Shown here: piece by piece, positions 49,756 to 57,835 of the stretch
Layout: each line of letters starts with the position of its first letter
Numbering within the stretch: the stretch's first letter is position 1
NCBI GenBank assembly: GCA_035263125.1
Contig: DATFRP010000196.1
Coordinates: 1-64,000 of the forward strand
Source of the DNA: Gp6-AA40 sp035263125
GTDB lineage: Bacteria; Acidobacteriota; Vicinamibacteria; Vicinamibacterales; UBA2999
Length of the DNA: 64,000 nt
Direction: 5' to 3'
Made by a program: the position numbers and the translations under genes
The notes under the pieces: model-generated
Told to the model about the DNA's origin: nothing
Seen by the model: the letters and a program-made list of their open reading frames with translations, nothing else
Databases searched by the model: none

Positions 49756-50994
49756 TCACGCAGAGACCGCCTGCGGCCCGACGATCCGTTCGAAATCCGA
49801 GAGCTTGCGACCGATCGTGACCGGAGCCTCGACCCGGTCGCGCATCACTTCCGCCGTCTTGTATCCATTCCCCGTGATGCAGACCACGACCGACTCGTTC
49901 GGCTTGATCACGCCGCGCTTGACGAGCGCACGCGCCACCGCCAATGTGGTCCCGCCGGCCGGCTCGGTGAAGATGCCTTCAGTATTGGCCAGCAGGTTGA
50001 TGGCATCGAGAATCTCGTCATCGCTCACCATCGCGCCGGTGCCGCCGGTCTCTTTCACGACCCTGACGACCTGGAAGCCATCAGCTGGATTGCCGATCGC
50101 CAGCGACTTGGCGATCGTGTTGGGCTTCACCGGTTCGGGGAAATCCAGTCCGGCTTCGAGTGCCTTCACCACGGGCGCCGATCCCGCCGGCTGCGCCGCA
50201 TGAATCTTCGGGAGCGTGCCGCTGACGAGCCCGACTTCACGAAACTCGCGCAGGCCTTTGTAGATGCGCGGCAACAGCGTGCCCCCGGCCACCGGCGACA
50301 CGATGTGATCGGGATAGCGCCATCCAAGCTGTTCGACGATCTCGAAGCCCATCGACTTGGCGCCTTCGGCGTAATAGGCGCGCAGGTTGATGTTGGCAAA
50401 CCCCCATCCGTACCGATCCGCAATCTCGGTGCACAGCCTGTTCACATCGTCGTAGTTGCCCTCGACGGCGACGACGTGCGGACGATAGATCGCGGCGCCC
50501 AGAATCTTGGCCGGCTCGAGATCGTGCGGGATGAAGACGTAGCATGGCAGCCCGAGGCGTGCCGCGTGCGCCGCCACGCTGCCGGCGAGATTGCCGGTGG
50601 ACGCGCAACCGAAGACCGGGAAACCGAATTCAGCCGCCTTGGTGGCCGCGACCGAGACGACACGATCCTTGTAGGAAAACGTCGGATGGTTGACCGAGTC
50701 GTCCTTGATGTACAGCTCGGCGAGTCCCAGTTCACGAGCCAGACGCGTGGCGCGGACGAGCGGAGTGAATCCCGAATGGAATCCCGTGCGAGGCTCCTGG
50801 ACCGGAAGCAGTTCCTGATACCGCCAGATCGATCGGGACCGGGACTCGACGACGTCACGAGTCATCACGTTGCGAATCGCCTCGTAGTCGTATGACACCT
50901 CGAGCGGACCGAAACACTCGCCGCACACGTAACTCGCCTTGGGTTCGTATCGTGTGCCGCACTCGTGGCAGGTCAGTCCGACGACGAATCTCAT
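49756..50994 (-). CDS. thrC: Threonine synthase
   Basis: A 412-aa PLP enzyme converting O-phosphohomoserine to threonine. The N-terminus is a small zinc ribbon (CHECGTRYEP ... CGECFGPLEV). The PLP Lys is in PTFSYKDRVVSVA (about residue 111), and the phosphate-binding turn is in CASTGNLAGSVAAHAARLG. Length is normal for the type with the zinc ribbon. The ATG overlaps the thrB stop by 4 bp (ATGA), and the siroheme gene follows by 4 bp, so hom-thrB-thrC and siroheme genes form one transcription unit. Confidence 0.95.
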   Translation of the reverse strand: MRFVVGLTCHECGTRYEPKASYVCGECFGPLEVSYDYEAIRNVMTRDVVESRSRSIWRYQELLPVQEPRTGFHSGFTPLVRATRLARELGLAELYIKDDSVNHPTFSYKDRVVSVAATKAAEFGFPVFGCASTGNLAGSVAAHAARLGLPCYVFIPHDLEPAKILGAAIYRPHVVAVEGNYDDVNRLCTEIADRYGWGFANINLRAYYAEGAKSMGFEIVEQLGWRYPDHIVSPVAGGTLLPRIYKGLREFREVGLVSGTLPKIHAAQPAGSAPVVKALEAGLDFPEPVKPNTIAKSLAIGNPADGFQVVRVVKETGGTGAMVSDDEILDAINLLANTEGIFTEPAGGTTLAVARALVKRGVIKPNESVVVCITGNGYKTAEVMRDRVEAPVTIGRKLSDFERIVGPQAVSA

Positions 50995-51995
50995 ACCGCT
51001 CTCCCTACGACGTCCTCTACGCCAACGCCGTGATGGACCTTCAGCGCTCGCACAGTCGCCTTCACACCACCGCGTTCGTACATCGAGGCGAGCATCTGCT
51101 CGACCCGCTCGACATCCTGCCGCGCAAGCACCGCGACCGATGGGCCGGCGCCCGACAGGAACGCCCCGAGCACGGCGGGATCGTCGATCGCCAGAACCTC
51201 AGCGAGCATCGGCACCATCGACGCACGCGCCGATTGATGCCAGCGATCCTTGACCGCCTCGCGGACGTGATGCCATTCGCTGTGCTGCAGCGCATGGACC
51301 AGCAGCAGCGCGCGCTGAAGATTGAAGATCGCGTCAGCGCGCGGTACCGCCGGAGGCAGTGCCGCTCGAGCCGTTGCCGTCGCGAGGCCGATCGCCGGCG
51401 TCGCCACGACCAGTCGCAGGTCCTCGGGCCACGACCATCGAATCGCGCGGGGATGCTCCCCATCCACCTGTACGACCGACGTCAATCCGCCAAACAACGC
51501 CGGCGCCGCGTTGTCGGCGTGTCCTTCCATCGCCGTCGCGACCGCGAGCAGCACCCCATCATCGAGCGCGCCATCATCGAGAGCGGCACCATCGCGCATC
51601 GCGCTCACTCGCTCGAACACGCGGAGGCCGGCCACCGTCGCCGCCGCGCTGCTGCCAAGACCCGCCGCCATCGGAATGTCGCTCGACACGTCGACGGACA
51701 CGGTCGGCATTCGCGTCCCGGTGCGCTGGACCATCGCGTCAAACGCCCGCTCGAGTGCGTTCTGTCCTCGAACTGGCGGTGTGCTCTGAACGACGGTCAA
51801 TCGACTACCGCCGTCATCGCGGACGTCGACGATCCGCGTCCGGAGGTACACCTGGACGGCGACACCAATCGTGTCGAAACCACCGCCCAGATTTGCCACT
51901 GACCCGGGAACGACGACGTCCGAGATCTTCGTCGCGTCCATCGCCGGGGCTGCACCCGCCGGCTTGACCGGTTCGATCGCTGACAAACGAGTCAC
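50991..51995 (-). CDS. thrB: Homoserine kinase
   Basis: A 334-aa GHMP kinase. VPGSVANLGGGFDTIGVAV near the start and PMAAGLGSSAAATVAG (ATP P-loop, about residue 85-100) are diagnostic, and LSGAGPSVAVLAR gives the third motif. It phosphorylates homoserine for ThrC. The GTG at 51995 has GGGGAAAAC upstream, closer to consensus than the TTG at 52010. It overlaps thrC by 4 bp. A 20-bp-arm inverted repeat separates it from hom upstream. Confidence 0.93.
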   Translation of the reverse strand: MTRLSAIEPVKPAGAAPAMDATKISDVVVPGSVANLGGGFDTIGVAVQVYLRTRIVDVRDDGGSRLTVVQSTPPVRGQNALERAFDAMVQRTGTRMPTVSVDVSSDIPMAAGLGSSAAATVAGLRVFERVSAMRDGAALDDGALDDGVLLAVATAMEGHADNAAPALFGGLTSVVQVDGEHPRAIRWSWPEDLRLVVATPAIGLATATARAALPPAVPRADAIFNLQRALLLVHALQHSEWHHVREAVKDRWHQSARASMVPMLAEVLAIDDPAVLGAFLSGAGPSVAVLARQDVERVEQMLASMYERGGVKATVRALKVHHGVGVEDVVGRAV

Positions 51996-52049
51996 GTTTT
52001 CCCCGGTCAAGACGGCCCGCCCGCGCGGAGCACGGGCAAGAAATACTGC

Positions 52050-52126
52050 AACCCTGGCGAGGCGGAGCCGAACCCCGACGCTCGAGGTCGGAAGCTTGCG
52101 GCCTGAGGCTCCGTCTCGCCAGGGTT
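52050..52126. repeat. Inverted repeat between hom and thrB
   Basis: Left arm 52050-52069 (aaccctggcgaggcggagcc) is the reverse complement of 52107-52126 with one mismatch. An inner stem CCGACgctcgagGTCGG adds a second helix. It lies just before thrB in the transcript. No T-run follows, so read-through is likely; it could be an attenuator-like or processing hairpin. Confidence 0.65.
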
Positions 52127-52150
52127 AAGTGACACGAAACAAAAACGATA

Positions 52151-53419
52151 TCACGAATCAGCACCAACGAGCATCGGGAGCGCCAATGGGGCTTCGGCAT
52201 GCCAGGTTGCACGCCCGATCTCGTCGAGGGCGGCCCCCAGCGCCACCTCTTCGCACGGCTCGACTGTGATGACAAATGGAAGCCGGTCTTTGGGATAGCC
52301 CGGTTCCTGCAGCAGCGCATCGACATTCACATCCTGCTTGGCCAGGGCCGCTGCAATCGTGGCGAGAATGCCGGAACGGTCGTGCACGATGAAGCGCAGG
52401 TAATAGGGCATCGCCGCGGGAGCGACGATCGTGCCCGGACGCCACTGCTCTGTCTCGCTTGGCGCCCCTCCGGCCGTGAGGGCCAGAAGGTCGGAGACAA
52501 CCGCGACCGCAGTCGCAGGGCCACCGGCACCCGCGCCGCTGAAGCTGCTCTCCCCACCGTACTTTCCGAAGATGCTGACGATGTTGTTGGCGCCTTCGTT
52601 ACGACCGAAGGCCGAATGCTGGGGCACGAGCACCGGCCCGACCTTGGCGTAGAACCCCGAATCACGCGTCTGCGCCTGCGAGACCTGTCGAATCGTGCAG
52701 CCCAGTCGACGCGCGTATTGAAAGTCGGCGCTCGAGATCGGTCGAATCGATCGCGTCGGAATCTCAGAAGCCTTCAAATGCCGATGAAACGCGATGCCCG
52801 CCAGCACCACCAGCTTTGCCGCGGCGTCATGCCCGTCGACGTCGGCACTTGGATCGGCTTCGGCGTAACCGAGACGCTGCGCGTCGGCGAGCACGACATC
52901 CATCCCCTCGCCGGTCGACGACATGCGGCTCAGGATGTAGTTGCACGTTCCGTTGAGAATGCCGGCGACGCCGACCAGGCAGTCGCCCGATAGTCCTTCC
53001 CGTACTCCGTGAATCAGCGGCACACCGCCGCCGACGGCCGCCTCGAATCGCAACTGCACGCCGCGTCTCGCGGCCGCGAGCAGCAGCTCGGGCGCGTGCG
53101 CCGCGAGGAGCATCTTGTTCGCGCTGACGACTGACGCCCCCTGCTCGATGGCGCGCGTGACCCATTGACGCGCGGGTTCGACACCGCCGACGACTTCGAC
53201 CACGACATCCGGTCGCGCAGTGAGCACCTCATCGAAGTCCTCGGTCCAGACCACGTCGGGCGTGAGCCAGCTCGCGCGCTTGCGCGAGACGCCGCGATTG
53301 AACACGTGCGTGAGACGCAATCGATCGGCGAGCTCCGGCCGTTCGACCAGGATTCGAGCCACTGAGGACCCGACGGTGCCGAACCCGAGGAGCGCAACGG
53401 TGAGAGGCTGACGAGGCAT
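52151..53419 (-). CDS. hom: Homoserine dehydrogenase with C-terminal ACT domain
   Basis: A 422-aa NAD(P)H enzyme reducing aspartate semialdehyde to homoserine. The Rossmann site is VALLGFGTVGSSVARIL, the substrate region GVPLIHGVREGLSGD and GILNGTCNYILSRM, and AEADPSADVDGHDAAAKLVVLAGIAF the catalytic-region hallmark. From residue ~345 an ACT domain (LRFIVHDRSGILATIAAALAK) is probably a threonine feedback site. The ATG at 53419 leads the thr-siroheme operon. A divergent aguB begins 45 bp away. Confidence 0.96.
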   Translation of the reverse strand: MPRQPLTVALLGFGTVGSSVARILVERPELADRLRLTHVFNRGVSRKRASWLTPDVVWTEDFDEVLTARPDVVVEVVGGVEPARQWVTRAIEQGASVVSANKMLLAAHAPELLLAAARRGVQLRFEAAVGGGVPLIHGVREGLSGDCLVGVAGILNGTCNYILSRMSSTGEGMDVVLADAQRLGYAEADPSADVDGHDAAAKLVVLAGIAFHRHLKASEIPTRSIRPISSADFQYARRLGCTIRQVSQAQTRDSGFYAKVGPVLVPQHSAFGRNEGANNIVSIFGKYGGESSFSGAGAGGPATAVAVVSDLLALTAGGAPSETEQWRPGTIVAPAAMPYYLRFIVHDRSGILATIAAALAKQDVNVDALLQEPGYPKDRLPFVITVEPCEEVALGAALDEIGRATWHAEAPLALPMLVGADS

Positions 53420-53464
53420 GGGCTCTACAGTTTATAAGGTGCCGGGCTGTGGAAGAATGAAAGG

Positions 53465-54391
53465 GTGACAGAGACGCCGTTCACCATCGGCATCATTCAG
53501 GACCACGCGACGGACAACGTTCCCGAGAACGTCGAGCGGGCCGAACGGCTGATTCGCGACGCGGTGGGTCGCGGGGCGCAGATCGTGTGCCTGAAGGAGC
53601 TGTTCAACGGCCCGTATTTCTGCAAGTCGCAGCAGAGTGATCGTTTCGACCTGTCCGAGCCGATTCCGGGGCCGACGACCGATGCCATGCAGCGCATTGC
53701 CCGCGAGCTCGAGATCGTCCTCGTGGTGCCGCTGTTCGAACGGCAGGCGCCCGGGGTGTATCGCAACTCCGCGGCCGTGATCGACGCCGACGGCTCGATC
53801 CTCGGCGTGTATCGGAAGATGCACATCCCGGACGATCCGCTGTTCTACGAGAAGTACTACTTCACGCCCGGAGAATCTGCCGCTGACGAACGCGCGACCG
53901 CGACCCGTCTGGATGCGGGCGGATTCACCGTGTGGAAGACGCGATACGCCACGATCGGCGTCCTCATCTGCTGGGACCAGTGGTACCCCGAGGCCGCGCG
54001 GATTACGTCGCTGCTGGGCGCACAGGTGCTGTTCTATCCCACGGCGATCGGCTGGCATCCCGCGGAGAAGGACGAATGGGGTCAGGCGCAGGTCGATGCG
54101 TGGCGCACGATGCAGCGCGCACACGCCATCGCCAACGGCGTGTATGTCGCCTCGCCCAATCGCATTGGACACGAGCCCGAGCCGGGCACGAACGGTCTGA
54201 CATTCTTCGGCCACTCGTTCATTGCGGATCCGTTCGGGCGGCTGGTGGCAGACGCAGGTGAATCGGAAGAAGTCCTCGTGGCTACGTGCGATCCTGCGTT
54301 GATCGAGAACGTGCGGCGCAACTGGCCGTTCCTGCGCGATCGTCGTGTCGATGCGTACGGTCCGATTCTGAACCGGTATTTGGGTTCATAG
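53465..54391 (+). CDS. aguB: N-carbamoylputrescine amidase
   Basis: A 308-aa nitrilase-superfamily hydrolase that converts N-carbamoylputrescine to putrescine, CO2 and ammonia. The catalytic triad regions are PLFERQ (Glu), YRKMHIPDDP (Lys) and LICWDQWYPEAAR (Cys168). The length and the FYEKYYFTPG segment match AguB closely. GTG 53465 is the start, with GAAAGG adjacent. The agmatine deiminase gene lies 250 bp downstream on the same strand, completing the agmatine-to-putrescine route. Confidence 0.95.
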   Translation: MTETPFTIGIIQDHATDNVPENVERAERLIRDAVGRGAQIVCLKELFNGPYFCKSQQSDRFDLSEPIPGPTTDAMQRIARELEIVLVVPLFERQAPGVYRNSAAVIDADGSILGVYRKMHIPDDPLFYEKYYFTPGESAADERATATRLDAGGFTVWKTRYATIGVLICWDQWYPEAARITSLLGAQVLFYPTAIGWHPAEKDEWGQAQVDAWRTMQRAHAIANGVYVASPNRIGHEPEPGTNGLTFFGHSFIADPFGRLVADAGESEEVLVATCDPALIENVRRNWPFLRDRRVDAYGPILNRYLGS

Positions 54392-54641
54392 AATCGTTCT
54401 CCGCTTGTGTTGTTCATCGTGAGTCATTTCTCGCGGGTCCTGTCGCCGGGTCTCCCCGCCCGTCCTCGGCGCCAAGGGCACTGTCACGGGTACGAAAAGA
54501 CGGATCACGGAGAAGGCGCCTGCGCGGCGGGCGGGGATGCCCCACCCGGCGCCACCCGCTCGACGCGGCAACGAGCTTTTCAACCCACGCTCTCCAGACG
54601 AACGGATAAACACACTCTGTGCCTCCGTGCCGTGGTTCGTT
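54392..54641 (+). other. Non-coding gap between aguB and aguA
   Basis: No reading frame is credible here. It contains GC-rich hairpin-forming stretches (for example GGCGGGCGGGGATGCCCC) and a run of CTCTGTGCCTCCGTGCC typical of phrase-like intergenic repeats. The aguA GTG at 54642 has no clear ribosome-binding site. Confidence 0.5.
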
Positions 54642-55703
54642 GTGAGTGACGAACCTTCGAACGCGCTTCGCATGCCCGCGGAGTGGGAGCGGCACCGCGC
54701 GACGTGGATTAGCTGGCCGCACCACGAGCCCGACTGGCCGGGCAAGCTTGGAGCGATCCCGTGGGTCTATGCCGAGATCGCGCGAGTGCTCGCTGACCAC
54801 GAGCCGGTCGAGATTCTCTGTCACTCCAAGGACGTGCGCGCCTCGGCGCGTGCGGCGCTCGACGCCCACGGCGTGCGAGCGGATCGCATACGGCTGCACG
54901 TCGTGCCCACCGATCGGGTCTGGCTGCGCGATTCCGGGCCGATCGGTGTGATCGACCTCGACGGTCGCGTTCAGCTGATTTCGTGGGCATTCAACGCGTG
55001 GGCGAAGTACGACAACTGGTCGCAGGATGCCGGTGTCGGCCGGGCAGTGGCAGCCATCACAGGGTTGCGCGTGATCGAGCCTCGCCGCGAAGACACCGAC
55101 GAGCGCATCGTTCTCGAGGGTGGCGGGATCGAGGTCAATGGAGCCGGGTCGCTCCTGGTGACCGAAGAATGGCTCTTGAGCGGCACCCAGGTTCGCAATC
55201 CCGGAATGACGCGCGAGGACTACGAACGGATCTTCGCGCAGTGGCTCGGCGTCTCCCGAACGATCTGGCTCGGCGAGGGCTGTGTGGGCGACGACACACA
55301 CGGCCACATCGACGACATCGCCCGTTTCGTCGACCGCGACACCATCGTTCTGGCGGTCGAACGCGATCCGCAGGATGACAATCACGCGCGATCAATGGAC
55401 AACCTCCGACGACTCGAGCTGGCATCGTGTCAGCCCGGCCTCGCCCCGTTTCGCATCGTCACACTCCCCTTCCCGCGCGCGGTGATGATGAAGGGCGAAC
55501 GCCTGCCAGCAAGCTACGCGAACTTCTATATCGCCAACGGGGTCGTGATCGTGCCGACCTTCAACGACGCCAACGATCGCATGGCGCTCAACACGATCGC
55601 CGAGCTGATGCCTTCACGTCGCGTGGTGGGAATTCATGCAGTCGACCTGGTCTGGGGATTGGGCACGCTGCACTGTTTAACGCAACAAGAACCCGCAGTG
55701 TAG
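54642..55703 (+). CDS. aguA: Agmatine deiminase
   Basis: A 353-aa PPAD-type amidino hydrolase making N-carbamoylputrescine from agmatine. LRMPAEWERHRATWISWPHHEPDWP opens the protein; active-site Asp and His regions are TDRVWLRDSGP and GCVGDDTHGHIDD; the catalytic Cys is in GLGTLHCLTQQEP near the end (about residue 344). GTG 54642 begins MSDEPSNALRMPAEW, matching the usual AguA start. Its stop codon lies within a GGCCGGGCTTG palindrome. It pairs with aguB upstream. Confidence 0.95.
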   Translation: MSDEPSNALRMPAEWERHRATWISWPHHEPDWPGKLGAIPWVYAEIARVLADHEPVEILCHSKDVRASARAALDAHGVRADRIRLHVVPTDRVWLRDSGPIGVIDLDGRVQLISWAFNAWAKYDNWSQDAGVGRAVAAITGLRVIEPRREDTDERIVLEGGGIEVNGAGSLLVTEEWLLSGTQVRNPGMTREDYERIFAQWLGVSRTIWLGEGCVGDDTHGHIDDIARFVDRDTIVLAVERDPQDDNHARSMDNLRRLELASCQPGLAPFRIVTLPFPRAVMMKGERLPASYANFYIANGVVIVPTFNDANDRMALNTIAELMPSRRVVGIHAVDLVWGLGTLHCLTQQEPAV

Positions 55704-55826
55704 GCCGGGCTTGTTCTATAAGCCCGGCGTCCCGATCGCTACGCGCTATCTGGTTGCGACCTTGGAGGCGTCACAAACGCCCGAGTAGCTGAACGCCGGG
55801 CTTGAAGAACAAGCCCGGCCTACACT
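55701..55826. repeat. Paired GTAGGCCGGGCTTG palindromes between convergent genes
   Basis: Unit 1 (55701-55732: TAGGCCGGGCTTGTTC then TAAGCCCGGCGT) and unit 2 (55796-55826: CGCCGGGCTTGAAG then CAAGCCCGGCCTACA) are each hairpins and are reverse complements of one another. The interval between them holds GGCGTCACAAACGCC. The arrangement is like a BIME. The aguA stop TAG is its first three bases and the receptor stop follows by 6 bp. Confidence 0.85.
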
Positions 55827-55831
55827 GTCCG

Positions 55832-57640
55832 TTAGCGCGTACCAACGGCGAGCGAAATCGCGACCGCTGCACCAGGCATCGCGACGCCGGCGACCTCCTG
55901 ATAGTCCGCATCGAGCAAGTTGGTTCCATCGACGCGCACCTCGAACGTTCGAGACAACTGTCTTGCGATACGCGTGTCGAGCAGCACGTAATCGAGCGTG
56001 CCGGCCGATCGCGAGCGGTACCGATATTCGACGCGCGGAGCGATGCGGAACGCACCCGGCAGCGGCAGCGATGCCGCGGCCGTGAATGAGTGCGGCGCGT
56101 AGTCGAGCACGTACTTCGACAGCTGATCGACCGGCGCCGCATCGAGATTGAGCTCGGCGTACTCGGCCTGCACGAAGGCGCCTCCCGCAAAGCTTCTTCG
56201 CGCGCCAAATTCCACGCCGATCGTGTCGACGCGTCGGATGTTGTAGGTCATCCAGCGATCGGCGACGGTCGGCCGCAGCCAGTCGATCACGTTGCGATCG
56301 GCGCGACCGAAGAGCGTGGTCTGAATCGTCCAACCACCCGGCGCGAGGACATCGACACCGCCTTCACCAGCCCACGCGGTTTCGGGGCCGACTTCAGGCC
56401 GCGCGAGATTCGCCGGATCCGAGTAGTAGCGCTCGGTGAACGTCGGCACCCGGAACGCCCTCCCGGCGCTCGCGCGCAGACGAACGCGTGGAGCGGCCCA
56501 CCATCCCACGCCGAGTGACGGACTCCACGATGTGCCGAACTCGTTGTAGCGATCGACACGAAGCGTGGCATCCGCTTGTACGCGTCGACCGAGCTCGCCA
56601 CGCCATTCGCCGAACGCGCTGACGCGCGTCATCGCGTGATCGCCCAGATTGGTCGAGCGAATCCAGTCGCCTCCGCCCTCGAGGCCGACGGTCACCGTAC
56701 CGTTGCTGCCAGCACGATGCGCGCCGCTCGCCCCCGCGAGGACCGCATGCGTGCGATGCAGGTTGTCTGACAACGCGGGGTTGAGCTCGTTGAAGATGAA
56801 GTGGTCGCCGTGTGTGCGATACGACGAGGTTCCGGTGATGCTCCACCCTGCGACGTCGGCAAACCGGTGATCGGCGCTCACGAGTGTCTGATTCGTCCAC
56901 TCACGCGAGGGGGCGTTGCCCCCGTAGAAATTGTTGGCGCCGAAACCTTTCCAGAGATACGAGACGGCCACACTCGATCGATCGCCGATCGACGTGCGCG
57001 ATCGGACGATGCTCGTCTTGAAATCGCGATCGTCCATGAACCCGGACGATCGATCCGCGGACACTGCCAGTGACTCGCGGAGCTGGCCGCGCTCGAAGCC
57101 GCCATCGGCGCGCCCGCTGACCAGACCGAAGCTGCCGCCCTGGACGACCAGCGACGGCTCCTGCGTGCGCCTGGTCACGATGTTGATCGTGCCGCCGAAG
57201 GCATCTGCGCCGAAGAGCGACGAGTCGGGACCATAGAGGATCTCGATCCGCTCGACCGCGTCGAGGGGCACGGGGATATCGCCATTGTGATGGCCCGACT
57301 GCGCATCGTTCAGTCGCACGCCGTCGACCAGCACCAGCATCTGTCCGAACGTCGCGCCGCGGACGGCAAAGTCGCTCTGGACCCCGCGGACCCCGCGCGC
57401 CCGCACGTCCACGGAGGCAGCCAGCCGCAACGCGTCGGCGATCGACTCGACCGGCAGGAGGGCGATCTGCTCACGCGTGATCACCGTCATCGTGCGCGTC
57501 ACGCTCCCCAACTCCACGGGGCGCGCCGCCGCAGTCACGACGATCGTCTGGCGGAACCCCTCCTGCGCGCCCACCGGGGACGCCGCCAGGAGCAAGACCA
57601 GCACGCCCTGGATCAGCTCATGACTCCGAACCGTTCGCAT
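55832..57640 (-). CDS. TonB-dependent receptor (BtuB-like)
   Basis: A 602-aa outer-membrane receptor. A signal peptide (LIQGVLVLLLAASPVGA) leads to a plug domain with QTIVVTAAARPVELGSVTRTMTVI, GVRGVQSDFAVRGATFGQMLVLVDGVRLND and IEILYGPDSSLFGADAFGGTINIVTR, then a beta-barrel ending with a phenylalanine-free AVAISLAVGTR. Size and plug text resemble BtuB/vitamin B12 receptors, but no cobalamin riboswitch lies upstream, so the ligand is uncertain. The ATG at 57640 has GGAGGG about 10 nt upstream. It is convergent with aguA and divergent from the Oar-like receptor. Confidence 0.9.
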   Translation of the reverse strand: MRTVRSHELIQGVLVLLLAASPVGAQEGFRQTIVVTAAARPVELGSVTRTMTVITREQIALLPVESIADALRLAASVDVRARGVRGVQSDFAVRGATFGQMLVLVDGVRLNDAQSGHHNGDIPVPLDAVERIEILYGPDSSLFGADAFGGTINIVTRRTQEPSLVVQGGSFGLVSGRADGGFERGQLRESLAVSADRSSGFMDDRDFKTSIVRSRTSIGDRSSVAVSYLWKGFGANNFYGGNAPSREWTNQTLVSADHRFADVAGWSITGTSSYRTHGDHFIFNELNPALSDNLHRTHAVLAGASGAHRAGSNGTVTVGLEGGGDWIRSTNLGDHAMTRVSAFGEWRGELGRRVQADATLRVDRYNEFGTSWSPSLGVGWWAAPRVRLRASAGRAFRVPTFTERYYSDPANLARPEVGPETAWAGEGGVDVLAPGGWTIQTTLFGRADRNVIDWLRPTVADRWMTYNIRRVDTIGVEFGARRSFAGGAFVQAEYAELNLDAAPVDQLSKYVLDYAPHSFTAAASLPLPGAFRIAPRVEYRYRSRSAGTLDYVLLDTRIARQLSRTFEVRVDGTNLLDADYQEVAGVAMPGAAVAISLAVGTR

Positions 57641-57835
57641 CGACTCATGCCCTCCATTGATGCGCCTCGAGGTCTCTCCCGGAGGCCGCGCGCACAATTT
57701 TCCTTTTTTTTGACGGCTTCCGGCCGCGATATTGCGTGGGGAGGAGGCCCGAAAGCCCGTTGCGGAAAGGGCCGCCAGCGACTTATCATCCGCGGCGTCA
57801 GAGCGGGTCCGGCCAATTCTCTCAGGGAGGCAGGA

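Noticed and set aside
57641..57835. A cobalamin riboswitch upstream of the BtuB-like receptor
   Set aside because: No B12-box or conserved stem text of the riboswitch is present; the region has only GC-rich hairpins.
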